DNA of 64,000 nt from Brachybacterium subflavum (GCF_009299795.1 NZ_VIGP01000001.1:496001-560000); one strand, 5' to 3'. Shown: positions 47,741 to 57,286, numbered from the stretch's first letter. Notes: generated by a model not told the origin, from the sequence alone. Program-made: numbers and translations.

Positions 47741-50395
47741 ATGAGCTCTCTGTTCGACGACATGTCCCTGCCCGAGTCCTTCCGCCGGCTGAGCGGGGTC
47801 CGGGTGGACCCCGACGCGCCCGACGCGCCCGACGCCCCGCCGTCGGACGAGGAGCTGCCCCCGCCCCCGGAGGACGACGCCCCGCCGCCTGAGGACGAGG
47901 GCGAGGGCGACGGGGCCTGGGTCCCCGCCGTCGCCGAGGCCGCGGCGCCGTCGACCGCTCTGCGCGGCCCTCTCCCCGATGTCTCCGATCTCGTCGAGGG
48001 CCTCAACCCTCCCCAGCGCGAGGCCGTCGAGCACCGCGGCAGCCCGCTGCTGATCGTCGCGGGCGCCGGCTCGGGCAAGACCCGCGTGCTCACGCGACGG
48101 ATCGCCCATCTGCTGCGCACGGGAGAGGCGCTTCCCGGCGAGATCCTCGCGATCACCTTCACGAACAAGGCCGCCGCCGAGATGCGGGAGAGGGTCGAGG
48201 AGCTCGTGGGCCCCGCTGGCCGCGGCATGTGGGTCTCGACCTTCCACTCCGCCTGCGTGCGGATCCTGCGCCGCGAGCATGCGGCCGCCGGGCTCAAGAG
48301 CTCCTTCACGATCTACGACTCGGCGGATTCGCTGCGCCTGATCACGAACATCGCGAAGGACTTCGGGCTGGACACGAAGAAGAACCCGCCCCGCGGGATC
48401 GCCTCGAAGATCAGCTCGCTCAAGAACGAGCTCGTCGACCCGATCGACTATGCCGATCAGGCGGAGAGCGCGAAGAACCCGTTCGAGAAATCCATCGCCC
48501 AGGTGTTCACCGCCTACACCGAGCGCCTGCGCCAGGCCAACGCGGTGGACTTCGACGACCTCATCGGCCTCACCGTCGAGGTGCTGCGGGAGAATCCGGC
48601 GGTGCGCGAGACCTACCGTCGGCGCTTCCGCCACGTGCTCGTGGACGAGTACCAGGACACCAACCATGCGCAGTACTCCCTGGTGCGCGAGCTCGTGGGC
48701 GACGACCCGCGCGCGGACCTCACGGTGGTGGGCGACTCCGACCAGTCGATCTACGCCTTCCGCGGGGCGACCATCCGCAACATCGTGGAGTTCGAGCAGG
48801 ACTTCCCCTCGGCCCGCACCATCGTGCTCGAGCAGAACTACCGCTCCACCCAGAACGTCCTGAGCGCGGCGAACGCGGTCATCGAGGAGAACCAGGGGCG
48901 GCGCAAGAAGAACCTGTGGACCGACCAGGGCGAGGGCGAGAAGATCACCCTGTACGTGGCCGACGACGAGCAGGCCGAGGCCCGCTTCATCGGCCGCCAG
49001 ATCGACGCCCTCGTGGACGGTGGTCGCCGCGCGAGCGACATCGCGATCTTCTACCGCGCCAATGCCCAGTCCCGAGCGCTCGAGGACCAGCTGGTCCGCG
49101 TGGGGCTGCCCTACAAGGTGGTGGGCGGCACCCGCTTCTACGAGCGCCGCGAGATCAAGGACGCGATCGCCTATCTGCAGGTGCTCGCCAACCCCGACGA
49201 CGAGATCAACCTGCGCCGCATCCTCAACGTCCCCAAGCGCGGCATCGGCGACCGGGCCGAGGCCGCGATCGCCCTGCTCGCCGAGCAGGACCGCATCAGC
49301 TTCGGCGACGCCCTGCGCAGGGCGGAGGAGGCACCCGGCATCGCCACCCGGTCCCTGAACTCGGTGCGCACCTTCGTCTCGATGCTCGACGACCTGCGGG
49401 AGCTGTATGCGAGCGGGACCGGTCCGGCGGAGCTCGTCGAGCAGGTGCTCCAGCGCTCGGGCTACTACGCCGAGCTGCAGAACAGCGACGATCCCCAGGA
49501 CGAGTCGCGCCTGGAGAACCTCGCCGAGCTCGTGGGCGTGGCCAGCGAGTTCGAAGCCCAGACGGAGGCCGCCGCGGCCGCCGCGAGCGAGTTCGAGGAC
49601 GAGGACGCGGAGGGCACGGAGTCCGGCGAGGTCGCGGACGGGTCCGCCCTGCCCGCGACCGACGACCCCGAGGCGCCGCTGCTGGACCAGTTCCTCGAGA
49701 AGGTCTCCCTGGTGGCCGACGCCGACCAGATCCCCGGGCAGGAGGACCAGTTCGTCACCCTGATGACGCTGCACACCGCCAAGGGCCTCGAGTTCCCGGT
49801 CGTGTTCCTCACCGGACTCGAGGACGGCACGTTCCCGCACCAGCGCACGCTCGCCGACCCGGACCAGCTCGAGGAGGAGCGGCGCCTGGCGTACGTGGGC
49901 ATCACCCGCGCCCGCGAGAAGCTCTACCTCACGCGCGCGCAGATGCGCGCGACCTGGGGCGCCCCGCAGTTCTTCCCCGGCAGCCGCTTCCTCGACGAGA
50001 TCCCCGAGGCAGTGCTCGACGTCGCGCGCGCCGGCTCCTCGCTCTCGGGCATGGGGTACGCGGGATCCGGCGGCTACGGGAGCGGAGGCTTCGGGGGAGG
50101 CGGCTACGGAGGCGGTCGCGGGGTCTCCTCGCGCGGGCCGTCCTTCAGCGGCGGCGCGGGCGGCGGCCGACGGGACGTCACGCGCCCGTCGTTCGGCTCG
50201 GGCCGCAGCGCGAGGTCCGCGGCGGACATGCCCTCCCTCGCCGTCGGCGATCGCGTCACCCACGACACCTTCGGCATGGGCACTGTCAGCGAGGTCACGG
50301 GCCAGGACGAGAAGACCCAGGTCGAGGTCCAGTTCAAGGCGCCCCACGGCACCAAGCGCCTGCTGCTGCGCTACGCCCCGCTCACGAAGCTGTGA
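47741..50395 (+). CDS. pcrA: ATP-dependent DNA helicase PcrA/UvrD
   Basis: An 884-residue superfamily 1A helicase for repair and replication restart. An acidic, Pro-rich N-terminal extension of about 85 residues precedes the core: LNPPQREAVEH (Q motif), GAGSGKT (108-114), ITFTNKAAAEMRER, VDEYQDTN (Walker B), VGDSDQSIYAFRGA, LEQNYRSTQ and MTLHTAKGLEFPVVFLTGLEDG. A 25-residue acidic insert lies before the last motif. A Gly/Tyr-rich linker (YGSGGFGGGGYGGG) leads to a C-terminal Tudor-like domain (VGDRVTHDTFGMGTVSEVTG), which binds RNA polymerase in PcrA. TATCCT nine bases before the ATG suggests leaderless transcription. Its last 14 bases overlap the convergent gene. Confidence 0.95.
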   Translation: MSSLFDDMSLPESFRRLSGVRVDPDAPDAPDAPPSDEELPPPPEDDAPPPEDEGEGDGAWVPAVAEAAAPSTALRGPLPDVSDLVEGLNPPQREAVEHRGSPLLIVAGAGSGKTRVLTRRIAHLLRTGEALPGEILAITFTNKAAAEMRERVEELVGPAGRGMWVSTFHSACVRILRREHAAAGLKSSFTIYDSADSLRLITNIAKDFGLDTKKNPPRGIASKISSLKNELVDPIDYADQAESAKNPFEKSIAQVFTAYTERLRQANAVDFDDLIGLTVEVLRENPAVRETYRRRFRHVLVDEYQDTNHAQYSLVRELVGDDPRADLTVVGDSDQSIYAFRGATIRNIVEFEQDFPSARTIVLEQNYRSTQNVLSAANAVIEENQGRRKKNLWTDQGEGEKITLYVADDEQAEARFIGRQIDALVDGGRRASDIAIFYRANAQSRALEDQLVRVGLPYKVVGGTRFYERREIKDAIAYLQVLANPDDEINLRRILNVPKRGIGDRAEAAIALLAEQDRISFGDALRRAEEAPGIATRSLNSVRTFVSMLDDLRELYASGTGPAELVEQVLQRSGYYAELQNSDDPQDESRLENLAELVGVASEFEAQTEAAAAAASEFEDEDAEGTESGEVADGSALPATDDPEAPLLDQFLEKVSLVADADQIPGQEDQFVTLMTLHTAKGLEFPVVFLTGLEDGTFPHQRTLADPDQLEEERRLAYVGITRAREKLYLTRAQMRATWGAPQFFPGSRFLDEIPEAVLDVARAGSSLSGMGYAGSGGYGSGGFGGGGYGGGRGVSSRGPSFSGGAGGGRRDVTRPSFGSGRSARSAADMPSLAVGDRVTHDTFGMGTVSEVTGQDEKTQVEVQFKAPHGTKRLLLRYAPLTKL

Positions 50396-50948
50396 GCGCG
50401 GGGCGGCGCCGGCGCCAGTAGCCGACGAGCGCCGTGATGATCGCGAGCGGCCACACGAAGAACGGCACGTAGCAGGCGAGCAGGAATGCCCGCTCGCTGC
50501 CGTCCATCCCGTGGTCGGGGACCCATCCCTCGCCGAGGCCGAGCCACACCCTGCCCAGCGAGTAGAGCAGCATGCCCCAGATCGCGAGCATCGCCAGCAG
50601 GCCGAGCGAGCAGATCGCGGCGGGCAGCCAGCGCGGGATCACCCAGCCCCCGAGCACGGGCACGTGGCGCGGTACGCGCTCGCCCCAGCGCATCGCCAGC
50701 CCCAGGCAGGCGAGGCCGACGAGCACCTCCACGGCATCGAGGCCGAGCACGTAGCCGACGGTTCCGGCCGAGGCCGTGTACACATCGGCATCTGCGAAGC
50801 CCACGTCGACCCCGCTGAGCATCAGCAGGCGCCACAGCACCGAGGGCAGCGGCAGCAGCAGGCACAGCGCGGTGGCCGCGAGCGCCCAGCGGGGAACGGG
50901 ACGGCCCACGGAGCCGCGAGCAAAAAGAGACGACGTTCCAGAACTCAT
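50382..50948 (-). CDS. Four-TM membrane protein, function unknown
   Basis: A 188-residue protein with four hydrophobic segments (about 20-42, 55-90, 102-130 and 155-175) and a short RRRRPALTAS tail. No motif recognised. It is divergent from a TetR gene 28 bases away, so the regulator may control it; this makes a small inducible export or protection function possible. The ATG at 50948 is the first codon beyond the shared promoter region; the frame continues upstream only through the TetR gene. Its 3' end overlaps pcrA by 14 bases on the opposite strand. Confidence 0.65.
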   Translation of the reverse strand: MSSGTSSLFARGSVGRPVPRWALAATALCLLLPLPSVLWRLLMLSGVDVGFADADVYTASAGTVGYVLGLDAVEVLVGLACLGLAMRWGERVPRHVPVLGGWVIPRWLPAAICSLGLLAMLAIWGMLLYSLGRVWLGLGEGWVPDHGMDGSERAFLLACYVPFFVWPLAIITALVGYWRRRRPALTAS

Positions 50949-50976
50949 GATCTGATACTGGACTACGATCGCTGGT

Positions 50977-51573
50977 ATGGCAAGACCCGCGCGCTTCACG
51001 ACCGACGACGTCCTCGACGGGGCGGCACGGGCGCTCACGGCCGTCGGCCCCTCGGTGACCATCGCCGACATCGCCCGGGAGATCAGCGGGCCCAGCGGTT
51101 CGATCTACCATCGCTTCGCCTCGCGGGAGGAGCTGCTGGGCCGGCTCTGGATCCGCTCGATCCGCCGCTTCCACGAGGACCTCCTCGAGGCCATGGCGCT
51201 GCCCGACCCCTGGGAGGCCATCGCCGCGAGCGCTCGCTGCGTGCCCGCCTTCTGCCGCCGGCGCCCTCAGGAGGCGCGATCGATGCTCCTGTTCAGCCGT
51301 GCGCGGCTGCTCGAGAACGGCCCGGAATCCCTCCACGAGGATGCGGAGGGCATCAACGACGCGATCGACGCCTCCCTCGACGACCTCGCCGAGCGTGCCT
51401 TCGGGGACCCGGGCCCCCGGCGCCGGGAGCTGCTCGCCGTCGCCACCCGTCAGACCCCTTACGGCATCACGCGCCCCTTCATCGGACGGGAGATGCCGCC
51501 CTGGCTCGATGATGCGGTCGCCGCTGCAGCGCTCGCGATCGCGCGACTCGACCCCGCCGACCACGGGAGCTGA
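50977..51573 (+). CDS. TetR-family regulator
   Basis: A 198-residue repressor with the DNA-binding domain at residues 6-55 (VTIADIAREISGPSGSIYHRF with ASREELLGRLW). The ligand domain is unassigned. It is divergent from a four-TM membrane protein gene 28 bases away, the probable target. TACGAT lies seven bases before the ATG, so it is likely leaderless. The intergenic sequence (TGATACTGGACTACGATCG) is too short to hold anything except the two promoters and an operator. Confidence 0.86.
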   Translation: MARPARFTTDDVLDGAARALTAVGPSVTIADIAREISGPSGSIYHRFASREELLGRLWIRSIRRFHEDLLEAMALPDPWEAIAASARCVPAFCRRRPQEARSMLLFSRARLLENGPESLHEDAEGINDAIDASLDDLAERAFGDPGPRRRELLAVATRQTPYGITRPFIGREMPPWLDDAVAAAALAIARLDPADHGS

Positions 51574-51642
51574 GCGCGGCCTGCGACGCGACGCACCCCG
51601 CGAGCGCCGGGCCTTGTCGGCTGAGCGTCCCGTGCCTCCCGC

Positions 51643-52908
51643 TCACGCCTGCTCGGTGTCGTCGAAGACGTCGATGCTGCCCGCGTAGTTCGCGACCCAC
51701 ACGCTCGCCGTCGTCGGCTCGAAGGCGACGCCCACCGGGTTGCGGCCCACGCTCTCGCGCTGCACCTCGGCGAAGGTGGCGACGTCGAACTTGGAGACCG
51801 AGTCCTCGTAGTAGTTCACGACGTACAGGGCGGTGCCGTCCGGGGAGATGTCCATCGAGCGGGGCTCGCGTCCCGTCGGCGTCTCGCGCAGCACCTCGCC
51901 GCTCGCGGCGTCGAGCTCGAGCAGGCGGTCCGACCCCGCCTCCGTGAGGTACATGCGCGCGCCGTCCGGGGAGAGGACAAGGTGGCGGGGCTTGCGCCCC
52001 GTCTCGCGCACGAGTTCGCTGGTGCCGGCGGGGATGTCCAGGCGGAACAGCTCGTCGGCGTACATCGCGGTGACGTAGGCGGTCTCGTTGTCCGGGAGCA
52101 CGACGATGCCGCGGGGCGCGGAGTCCACGGGGATCTCGGCGGTGACGCTCGCGCTCTCGAGATCGACCACGGAGACCGTGCGGTCGCACCAGTTGGTGAC
52201 CAGGGCGAGGGAGCCGTCGGGGGAGAGGGCGACGAACTTCGGCACCCGACCCACCTCGATCGCCTGGTCCCAGCTCATGGTCGCCACGTCCAGGCGCAGC
52301 AGGGTGCTGCGGCCGGTCTCCTCGCCGTGGCGGCAGTCGTCGTTGCCCGAGGCGCCGTGCCCCTCGCCGCTCATCTGGTACTGCGAGACGTAGGCGTAGC
52401 GGCCGTCGTCCGTCCAGGCGGCCTCCACCGGCGCGCCGGTGCTCGTCCCCGGGTACTGCGGGAAGCCGAGCGCGGACATGTCCACGGTGTCCGGGACGGT
52501 CGCGGCCAGGCTGCGGTCGGCGGCGTCGTAGAGGGTGACGGAGTGGCTGTAGAGCATGTTGTTGGCGATCACGTGCCCGTGGCCGCTGGCGACCACGGAC
52601 TTCGGCGTGATGTCACCGGTGATCCGCTGCCGCTGGCCCATGCGGGTCTCGGACGACGGCGCGTCGAGGCTCGTGGCGCTCGCCGTCGGCACTCCCTCCG
52701 CGGGAGCGGGGTCGGTGCTCTGCGCCGCGCCCGGCAGGCCGCCCTCGCCCGGTCCCTCACCCCGCCCGTGTTGGACGAGTCCCACGACCGCGACCACCAG
52801 AGCGAGGCACAGCAGGGCCGCGAGGAGCGGCAGGATCGCGGGCCGACGGGGGGCGACCTCCGCGTGCAGGCCGGCGAGCGTCGTCGATCGCCGGTTCCGC
52901 GGGCTCAT
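51643..52908 (-). CDS. Membrane-anchored YncE-type beta-propeller protein
   Basis: A 421-residue protein with a cytoplasmic N-terminus, one TM anchor (about 24-45), a flexible Pro/Ala linker and an extracytoplasmic seven-bladed propeller. Blade repeats are visible as VALSPDGSLALVTNWCDRTV, VVLPDNETAYVTAMYADELF, LVLSPDGARMYLTEAGSDRL and DISPDGTALYVVNYYEDSV. Two cysteine-bearing loops occur (NDDCRHGEE, TNWCDRT). Such YncE-like proteins bind ligands or act as surface scaffolds; no enzyme activity can be read. It overlaps the preceding gene by four bases (ATGA). Confidence 0.8.
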   Translation of the reverse strand: MSPRNRRSTTLAGLHAEVAPRRPAILPLLAALLCLALVVAVVGLVQHGRGEGPGEGGLPGAAQSTDPAPAEGVPTASATSLDAPSSETRMGQRQRITGDITPKSVVASGHGHVIANNMLYSHSVTLYDAADRSLAATVPDTVDMSALGFPQYPGTSTGAPVEAAWTDDGRYAYVSQYQMSGEGHGASGNDDCRHGEETGRSTLLRLDVATMSWDQAIEVGRVPKFVALSPDGSLALVTNWCDRTVSVVDLESASVTAEIPVDSAPRGIVVLPDNETAYVTAMYADELFRLDIPAGTSELVRETGRKPRHLVLSPDGARMYLTEAGSDRLLELDAASGEVLRETPTGREPRSMDISPDGTALYVVNYYEDSVSKFDVATFAEVQRESVGRNPVGVAFEPTTASVWVANYAGSIDVFDDTEQA

Positions 52909-53549
52909 CGCCGCCGGGTGCGCTCGCGCACGGGCTCGGTCTCTCTGTGCTCCGCCCGCCTGTGCTCCGTCTCCCGGTATTCCCGGGGTTCCGCGTCGCG
53001 ACTGCGCCCGCCGCTGCGGTCCCGGTCCCGCGCGTCCGGCCGACGGTCGCGGTCGTCCGCGCCCGGCTCGTCCGCGCCCGGTGCGTCCTCGTCCAGCTCG
53101 TCCTCATCGCCCTCGAGTCCGAATCCGACCCACAGCGCCCAGCCGAAGCGGACCACCATGAGCACCAGCACGACCGCGAGGACGACGGTGAAGGGGATCT
53201 GCACGCCGGTGCGGGTGACCACGAACCAGATCACGCCCAGCGAGGCCCCCATGATCACCGCGTCGCGCAGCGCCGAGAGCAGGCGCTGGCCGATGCGTGC
53301 GCGCTTGAGGTGGCGCCGCGTGGCCTCGGTGTAGACGGCGGCGTCACGGCGGTAGCGGCGGCCGCGCTCGCGCATGTGCTCGCGGGACTCGCGCGTGCCC
53401 TCGTCGGCCGCCTTCGACGCCGCGCGCGCGTAGGCGCCCGCCCGCTCCGTGCTGCGGCGGGTGGAGTCGCGCGCCTGGCGGGCGAGGTCGGGCGCCTGCC
53501 GACGGGCGGTGTTGCGCGCCGCCTTTGCGTAGGTCTTCCAGCTGCTCAT
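52905..53549 (-). CDS. Membrane protein with charged coiled tail, function unknown
   Basis: A 214-residue protein. Residues 1-95 are rich in Arg, Ala and Glu and probably form amphipathic helices ([20 protein letters not shown]). Two TM helices follow (about 103-121 and 125-148), then an acidic stretch and an Arg/Asp/Glu-rich disordered tail ([19 protein letters not shown]). GAGGGAGGA before the ATG supports the start. It sits between two other membrane-protein genes in one minus-strand operon. Function not recognised. Confidence 0.68.
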   Translation of the reverse strand: MSSWKTYAKAARNTARRQAPDLARQARDSTRRSTERAGAYARAASKAADEGTRESREHMRERGRRYRRDAAVYTEATRRHLKRARIGQRLLSALRDAVIMGASLGVIWFVVTRTGVQIPFTVVLAVVLVLMVVRFGWALWVGFGLEGDEDELDEDAPGADEPGADDRDRRPDARDRDRSGGRSRDAEPREYRETEHRRAEHRETEPVRERTRRR

Positions 53550-53559
53550 GGGTCCTCCC

Positions 53560-53907
53560 TCAGCGGCCGTCGTCGCGCCAACGGATGTCGCCCCCGCCGT
53601 TCGGACGATGCCGACGCCGGCGGGCCCCGTCGCGCCCGCCGGCGTCGGCATCGTCGCGGGGGTCGTAGCGGCGGGGATCGCGGGAACCATCCCCCGCGCG
53701 CCGACGGGCGCTGCGCGCTCGCTGCTCCCCGATGTAGGAGAGGCCCACGTTCAGCGCGAGGGTCAGCACGATCGAGAGCACGAGGCCCGCGACGCTCGAG
53801 CGGACGCCGAACACGCGCAGCAGCATGAACAGCACCAGGACCGCGACGAGGCTGAAGCCGATCTGGTCGCGGATCCGGCGGGTGAGACTGCGGGATCGTG
53901 GGGCCAC
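53560..53907 (-). CDS. Small two-TM membrane protein, function unknown
   Basis: A 115-residue protein: basic N-terminus ([14 protein letters not shown]), two TM helices (about 17-34 and 40-58), then a strongly charged Arg/Asp/Gly tail. First gene of a three-gene minus-strand operon ending with the beta-propeller. The start is a decision: GTG at 53911-53913 is the first in the frame, but the TAGGCT box stands directly against it, while the second GTG at 53905-53907 is exactly six bases away. The second is therefore chosen. Confidence 0.65.
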   Translation of the reverse strand: MAPRSRSLTRRIRDQIGFSLVAVLVLFMLLRVFGVRSSVAGLVLSIVLTLALNVGLSYIGEQRARSARRRAGDGSRDPRRYDPRDDADAGGRDGARRRRHRPNGGGDIRWRDDGR

Positions 53908-53913
53908 GGTCAC

Positions 53914-53919
53914 AGCCTA
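53914..53919 (-). promoter_or_regulatory. -10 box of a leaderless promoter (operon 53.9-51.6 kb)
   Basis: Minus strand TAGGCT, six bases, then GTG at 53907. Confidence 0.6.
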
Positions 53920-54033
53920 GTCGCGCGGTGCTGGGACGGGCGTCGGCGGCGATATGGTGGAGACGTTCGAGGGGCGGTTCGAGGGCCGACGAGGGCCCGC
54001 CGCCCGCCTACGACAACGGAAGGACGAACATCC

Positions 54034-55200
54034 GTGGACCTGTTCGAGTACCAGGCCCGCGATCTCTTCGAGAAGCACGGCGTCCCCGTGCTGCCCGGAA
54101 TCGTCGCGGAGGACCCACAGGCCGCCAAGGCCGCCGCTGAGACCATCGGCACCCCGGTGGTGGTCGTCAAGGCCCAGGTGAAGGTCGGAGGCCGCGGCAA
54201 GGCCGGCGGCGTGAAGATCGCGAAGTCCCCCGAGGAGGCGGAGCAGAAGGCCTCCGAGATCCTCGGCATGGACATCAAGGGCCACACCGTGCACCGCGTG
54301 ATGATCGCGGGCGGCGCGGACATCGCCTCCGAGTACTACTTCTCCCTGCTGCTGGACCGCGCCAACCGCAACTACCTGGCCATGTGCTCGGTCGAGGGCG
54401 GCATGGAGATCGAGCAGCTGGCCGTCGAGCGCCCGGACGCGCTCGCGCGGGTGGCCGTCGACCCCAACACCGGGATCGACGAGGCGAAGGCGAAGGAGAT
54501 CGTCGAGACCGCAGGCTTCGACGCGGAGACCGGGGCCAAGGTCGTCCCGGTGCTGCAGAAGCTCTGGGACGTCTACAGCGCCGAGGACGCGACCCTCGTC
54601 GAGGTGAACCCGCTCGTGCAGACGGGTTCCGGCGAGATCGTCGCCCTGGACGGCAAGGTCACCCTCGACGACAACGCGCAGTTCCGCCACGAGGAGCACG
54701 CAGGCCTCGTGGACACGGCCTCCGAGGACCCGCTCGAGGCGAAGGCCAAGGCCCTCGACCTCAACTACGTGAAGCTCGACGGCGAGGTCGGCATCATCGG
54801 CAACGGCGCGGGCCTGGTCATGTCGACGCTGGACGTCGTCGCCTACGCGGGCGAATCGCACGGCGTGAAGCCCGCGAACTTCCTGGACATCGGCGGCGGC
54901 GCGAGCGCCGAGGTCATGGCCAACGGTCTGGACGTCATTCTCGGGGACCAGCAGGTCTCCGCGGTCTTCGTCAACGTGTTCGGCGGCATCACCGCGTGCG
55001 ACGCGGTGGCCAACGGCATCGTCGGCGCCCTGCAGAAGCTCGGCGACGCCGCGACGAAGCCGCTCGTGGTCCGCCTCGACGGCAACAACGTCGAGGAGGG
55101 GCGGGAGATCCTCGCGGACTTCGCGCACCCGCTCGTCACGCAGGCCGACACCATGGACGGCGGAGCGGCCAAGGTCGCCGAGCTCGCCGCAGGAAAGTGA
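54034..55200 (+). CDS. sucC: Succinyl-CoA synthetase beta subunit
   Basis: A 388-residue subunit of the TCA-cycle enzyme converting succinyl-CoA to succinate with formation of ATP or GTP. The N-terminal ATP-grasp start [20 protein letters not shown], the block [20 protein letters not shown] and the C-terminal [13 protein letters not shown] and VFGGITACD are intact. GTG is used, with GGAAGGA upstream. A TATGGT hexamer at 53953-53958 is a candidate -10. sucD follows after nine bases. This lies downstream of pcrA, as in other actinobacteria. Confidence 0.97.
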   Translation: MDLFEYQARDLFEKHGVPVLPGIVAEDPQAAKAAAETIGTPVVVVKAQVKVGGRGKAGGVKIAKSPEEAEQKASEILGMDIKGHTVHRVMIAGGADIASEYYFSLLLDRANRNYLAMCSVEGGMEIEQLAVERPDALARVAVDPNTGIDEAKAKEIVETAGFDAETGAKVVPVLQKLWDVYSAEDATLVEVNPLVQTGSGEIVALDGKVTLDDNAQFRHEEHAGLVDTASEDPLEAKAKALDLNYVKLDGEVGIIGNGAGLVMSTLDVVAYAGESHGVKPANFLDIGGGASAEVMANGLDVILGDQQVSAVFVNVFGGITACDAVANGIVGALQKLGDAATKPLVVRLDGNNVEEGREILADFAHPLVTQADTMDGGAAKVAELAAGK

Positions 55201-55209
55201 GGGACCGTC

Positions 55210-56100
55210 ATGTCGATCTTCCTCGATGAGAACAGCAAGGTCATCGTCCAGGGCATGACGGGCTCGGAGGGCATGAAGCACTCCCAGCGCATGCTCGACT
55301 CCGGCACGAACGTCGTCGGCGGCGTGAACCCCCGCAAGGCCGGCCAGACCGTGTCCTTCGAGGGCGGTCACGAGGTCCCCGTCTTCGGATCCGTCGCGGA
55401 GGCCATGGAGGCCACCGGCGCGAACGTCTCGGTGGTCTTCGTGCCGCCGAAGTTCGCCAAGTCCGCCGCGATCGAGGCCATCGACGCCGCGATGCCGCTG
55501 CTCGTGGTCATCACCGAAGGCATCCCGGTGAAGGACTCCGCCGAGTTCTTCAACTACGCGAAGGGCAAGGGCACCACCCGGATCATCGGCCCGAACTGCC
55601 CGGGCCTGATCAGCCCCGGGAAGTCGAACGCGGGCATCACCCCGGCGAACATCACCGGTCCCGGCAAGCTGGGCCTGGTCTCGAAGTCGGGCACGCTGAC
55701 CTACCAGATGATGTACGAGCTGGCCGACCTCGGCTTCACCACGTGCATCGGCATCGGCGGCGATCCGGTCATCGGCACCACCCACATCGACGCGCTCGAG
55801 GCGTTCGAGAACGACCCGGACACGGTGGGCGTCGTGATGATCGGCGAGATCGGCGGCGACGCCGAGGAGCGTGCGGCCGCGTACATCAAGGACAACATGT
55901 CCAAGCCGGTGGTCGGCTACGTCGCGGGCTTCACCGCCCCCGAGGGCAAGACCATGGGCCACGCGGGCGCGATCGTCTCCGGCTCCGCCGGCACCGCGCA
56001 GGCGAAGAAGGAGGCCCTCGAGGCTGCGGGCGTGAAGGTCGGCAAGACCCCCACCGAGACGGCCGACCTCATGCGCGAGATCATCTCGGCCCAGGCCTGA
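55210..56100 (+). CDS. sucD: Succinyl-CoA synthetase alpha subunit
   Basis: A 296-residue catalytic subunit. The CoA-binding Rossmann motif ([17 protein letters not shown]), [11 protein letters not shown] and the phospho-histidine loop [14 protein letters not shown] are all present. Normal length. It follows sucC by nine bases in one operon. A perfect 14-bp hairpin 80 bases downstream ends the transcript. Confidence 0.97.
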   Translation: MSIFLDENSKVIVQGMTGSEGMKHSQRMLDSGTNVVGGVNPRKAGQTVSFEGGHEVPVFGSVAEAMEATGANVSVVFVPPKFAKSAAIEAIDAAMPLLVVITEGIPVKDSAEFFNYAKGKGTTRIIGPNCPGLISPGKSNAGITPANITGPGKLGLVSKSGTLTYQMMYELADLGFTTCIGIGGDPVIGTTHIDALEAFENDPDTVGVVMIGEIGGDAEERAAAYIKDNMSKPVVGYVAGFTAPEGKTMGHAGAIVSGSAGTAQAKKEALEAAGVKVGKTPTETADLMREIISAQA

Positions 56101-56180
56101 GAGCGCGTCCGGGCGCTCGGGTCCGAGGCGGAGCCGCATCGCGGGCCGCGGCGGGCCGGATCGAGCCCGACGGCCGATGG

Positions 56181-56212
56181 ACGGGCGGGCACCCAGCGGG
56201 GTGCCCGCCCGT
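56181..56212 (+). terminator. Terminator of sucCD
   Basis: A perfect 14-bp stem (56181-56194 with 56199-56212) and an AGCG loop, followed by TTCG. Confidence 0.82.
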
Positions 56213-56364
56213 TCGTGCGTCCGGGGGCGGGACAGGGTGACGGGGCTCGGGTCCGCGGACGCGTGCCGGCGTGCGCGTCGGCCGTCAGCGCAACCGCTGG
56301 GGGAGTGTCGGTCTGAACAGGTACGGTAGAGCCCGTCGGAGGAACCAGGAACGGAGCAGTATCC

Positions 56365-57093
56365 ATGAGCAGCGATCTTGTCGACACCACGGAGATGTAT
56401 CTCAAGACGGTGTTCGAGCTTCATGAGGCGGGCATCCCCCCGATGCGCGCCCGGATCGCGGATCGGCTCGGGCACTCAGGGCCGACTGTCTCGCAGACCG
56501 TCGCCCGCATGGAGCGCGACGGCCTCCTGCACCTGGACGACGAGCGCCGCATCATGCTCACCGACAAGGGGCAGGCCATCGCGACCGACGTGATGCGCAA
56601 GCACCGTCTGGCGGAGCGCCACCTCATCGAGCAGGTCGGGCTGCCCTTCGAGCTGGTCCACGAGGAGGCCTGCCGCTGGGAGCACGTCATGAGCCGCGAG
56701 GTCGAGACGCGCATCGCCCAGCAGATCGTCGCGCCCTTCATCGATCCCTATGGCAACCCCATCCCGGGTCTGGCCGAGCTCGGGATCGATACGTCCGACG
56801 AGACGGGTGTCACCCCCGAAGGTCAAGACTCGGCAAGCTGGCACGGCACCCTCGACCGCGCGCTGGGCGGCTCCGGGTCGCTCGAGCTGCGCCTGCGCAG
56901 GATCGGTGAGACGGCTCAGACCGACGTCGAGCTGCTGCGTGATCTCGCTGGTCACGGAATTCTCCCCGGTGAGACGTTCCGGGCGGAGCGGACGCAGTCC
57001 GGCTTCCGGCTGCAGGGAGACGGCGCGGAGCCGATCATCATCGACGAGGACACCGCCGGTCAGCTCGTGGTGACTCCCGCGGCGGCCGAGTAA
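56365..57093 (+). CDS. Iron-dependent repressor, DtxR/IdeR family
   Basis: A 242-residue three-domain metalloregulator. The winged helix (MRARIADRLGHSGPTVSQTVARMERDGLL) is followed by the metal-binding/dimer domain. The ligands known from DtxR are all present, shifted by one: Met11, His80, Glu84, His99, Cys103, Glu106 and His107. A C-terminal SH3-like domain (about 170-240) is present, as in IdeR. It probably senses Fe2+ and represses uptake genes; the heme oxygenase at 17.5 kb is one candidate target, though no clear box is seen there. GGAGC before the ATG supports the start; TACGGT (56322-56327) is a possible -10. Confidence 0.93.
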   Translation: MSSDLVDTTEMYLKTVFELHEAGIPPMRARIADRLGHSGPTVSQTVARMERDGLLHLDDERRIMLTDKGQAIATDVMRKHRLAERHLIEQVGLPFELVHEEACRWEHVMSREVETRIAQQIVAPFIDPYGNPIPGLAELGIDTSDETGVTPEGQDSASWHGTLDRALGGSGSLELRLRRIGETAQTDVELLRDLAGHGILPGETFRAERTQSGFRLQGDGAEPIIIDEDTAGQLVVTPAAAE

Positions 57094-57155
57094 AGAGACG
57101 GCAAGGTCTTCCCCAGGCCTTCCCAGGACGCTGGGTGCGGGCGTTCAGGAGTCCT

Positions 57156-57268
57156 TAGGGTCGAGGGCGTGCCGATCGCAGAACGATCGGTCGACGCCCA
57201 CCGAGTTCGGCGCGCAGCGCTTCGGTCCGGGCAACTGAAGACGAAGCCGAATCTCCGCTCCGGCGGAG
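57156..57268 (+). promoter_or_regulatory. Promoter and structured leader of the NlpC/P60 gene
   Basis: TAGGGT (57156-57161) would start a leader of about 119 bases. It can fold into three stems: GGGCGT plus CCGATCG pairing with CGATCGG plus ACGCCC (57165-57194 region), ACCGA with TCGGT, and a perfect CTCCGC-TCCG-GCGGAG hairpin at 57253-57268 ending four bases before the AGGGGAG ribosome-binding site. NlpC/P60 genes in actinobacteria are often controlled by the c-di-AMP (ydaO) riboswitch, but this leader is short and I cannot match that consensus. Confidence 0.5.
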
Positions 57269-57286
57269 GCCCAGGGGAGCCCTCAC

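Noticed and set aside
57122..57135. Terminator after the IdeR gene
   Set aside because: CCCAG-GACG-CTGGG gives only a five-base-pair stem, too weak to call.
57156..57286. c-di-AMP (ydaO-yuaA) riboswitch before the NlpC/P60 gene
   Set aside because: Context fits, but the leader is short and I could not match the conserved core; it is kept as a structured leader of unknown class.
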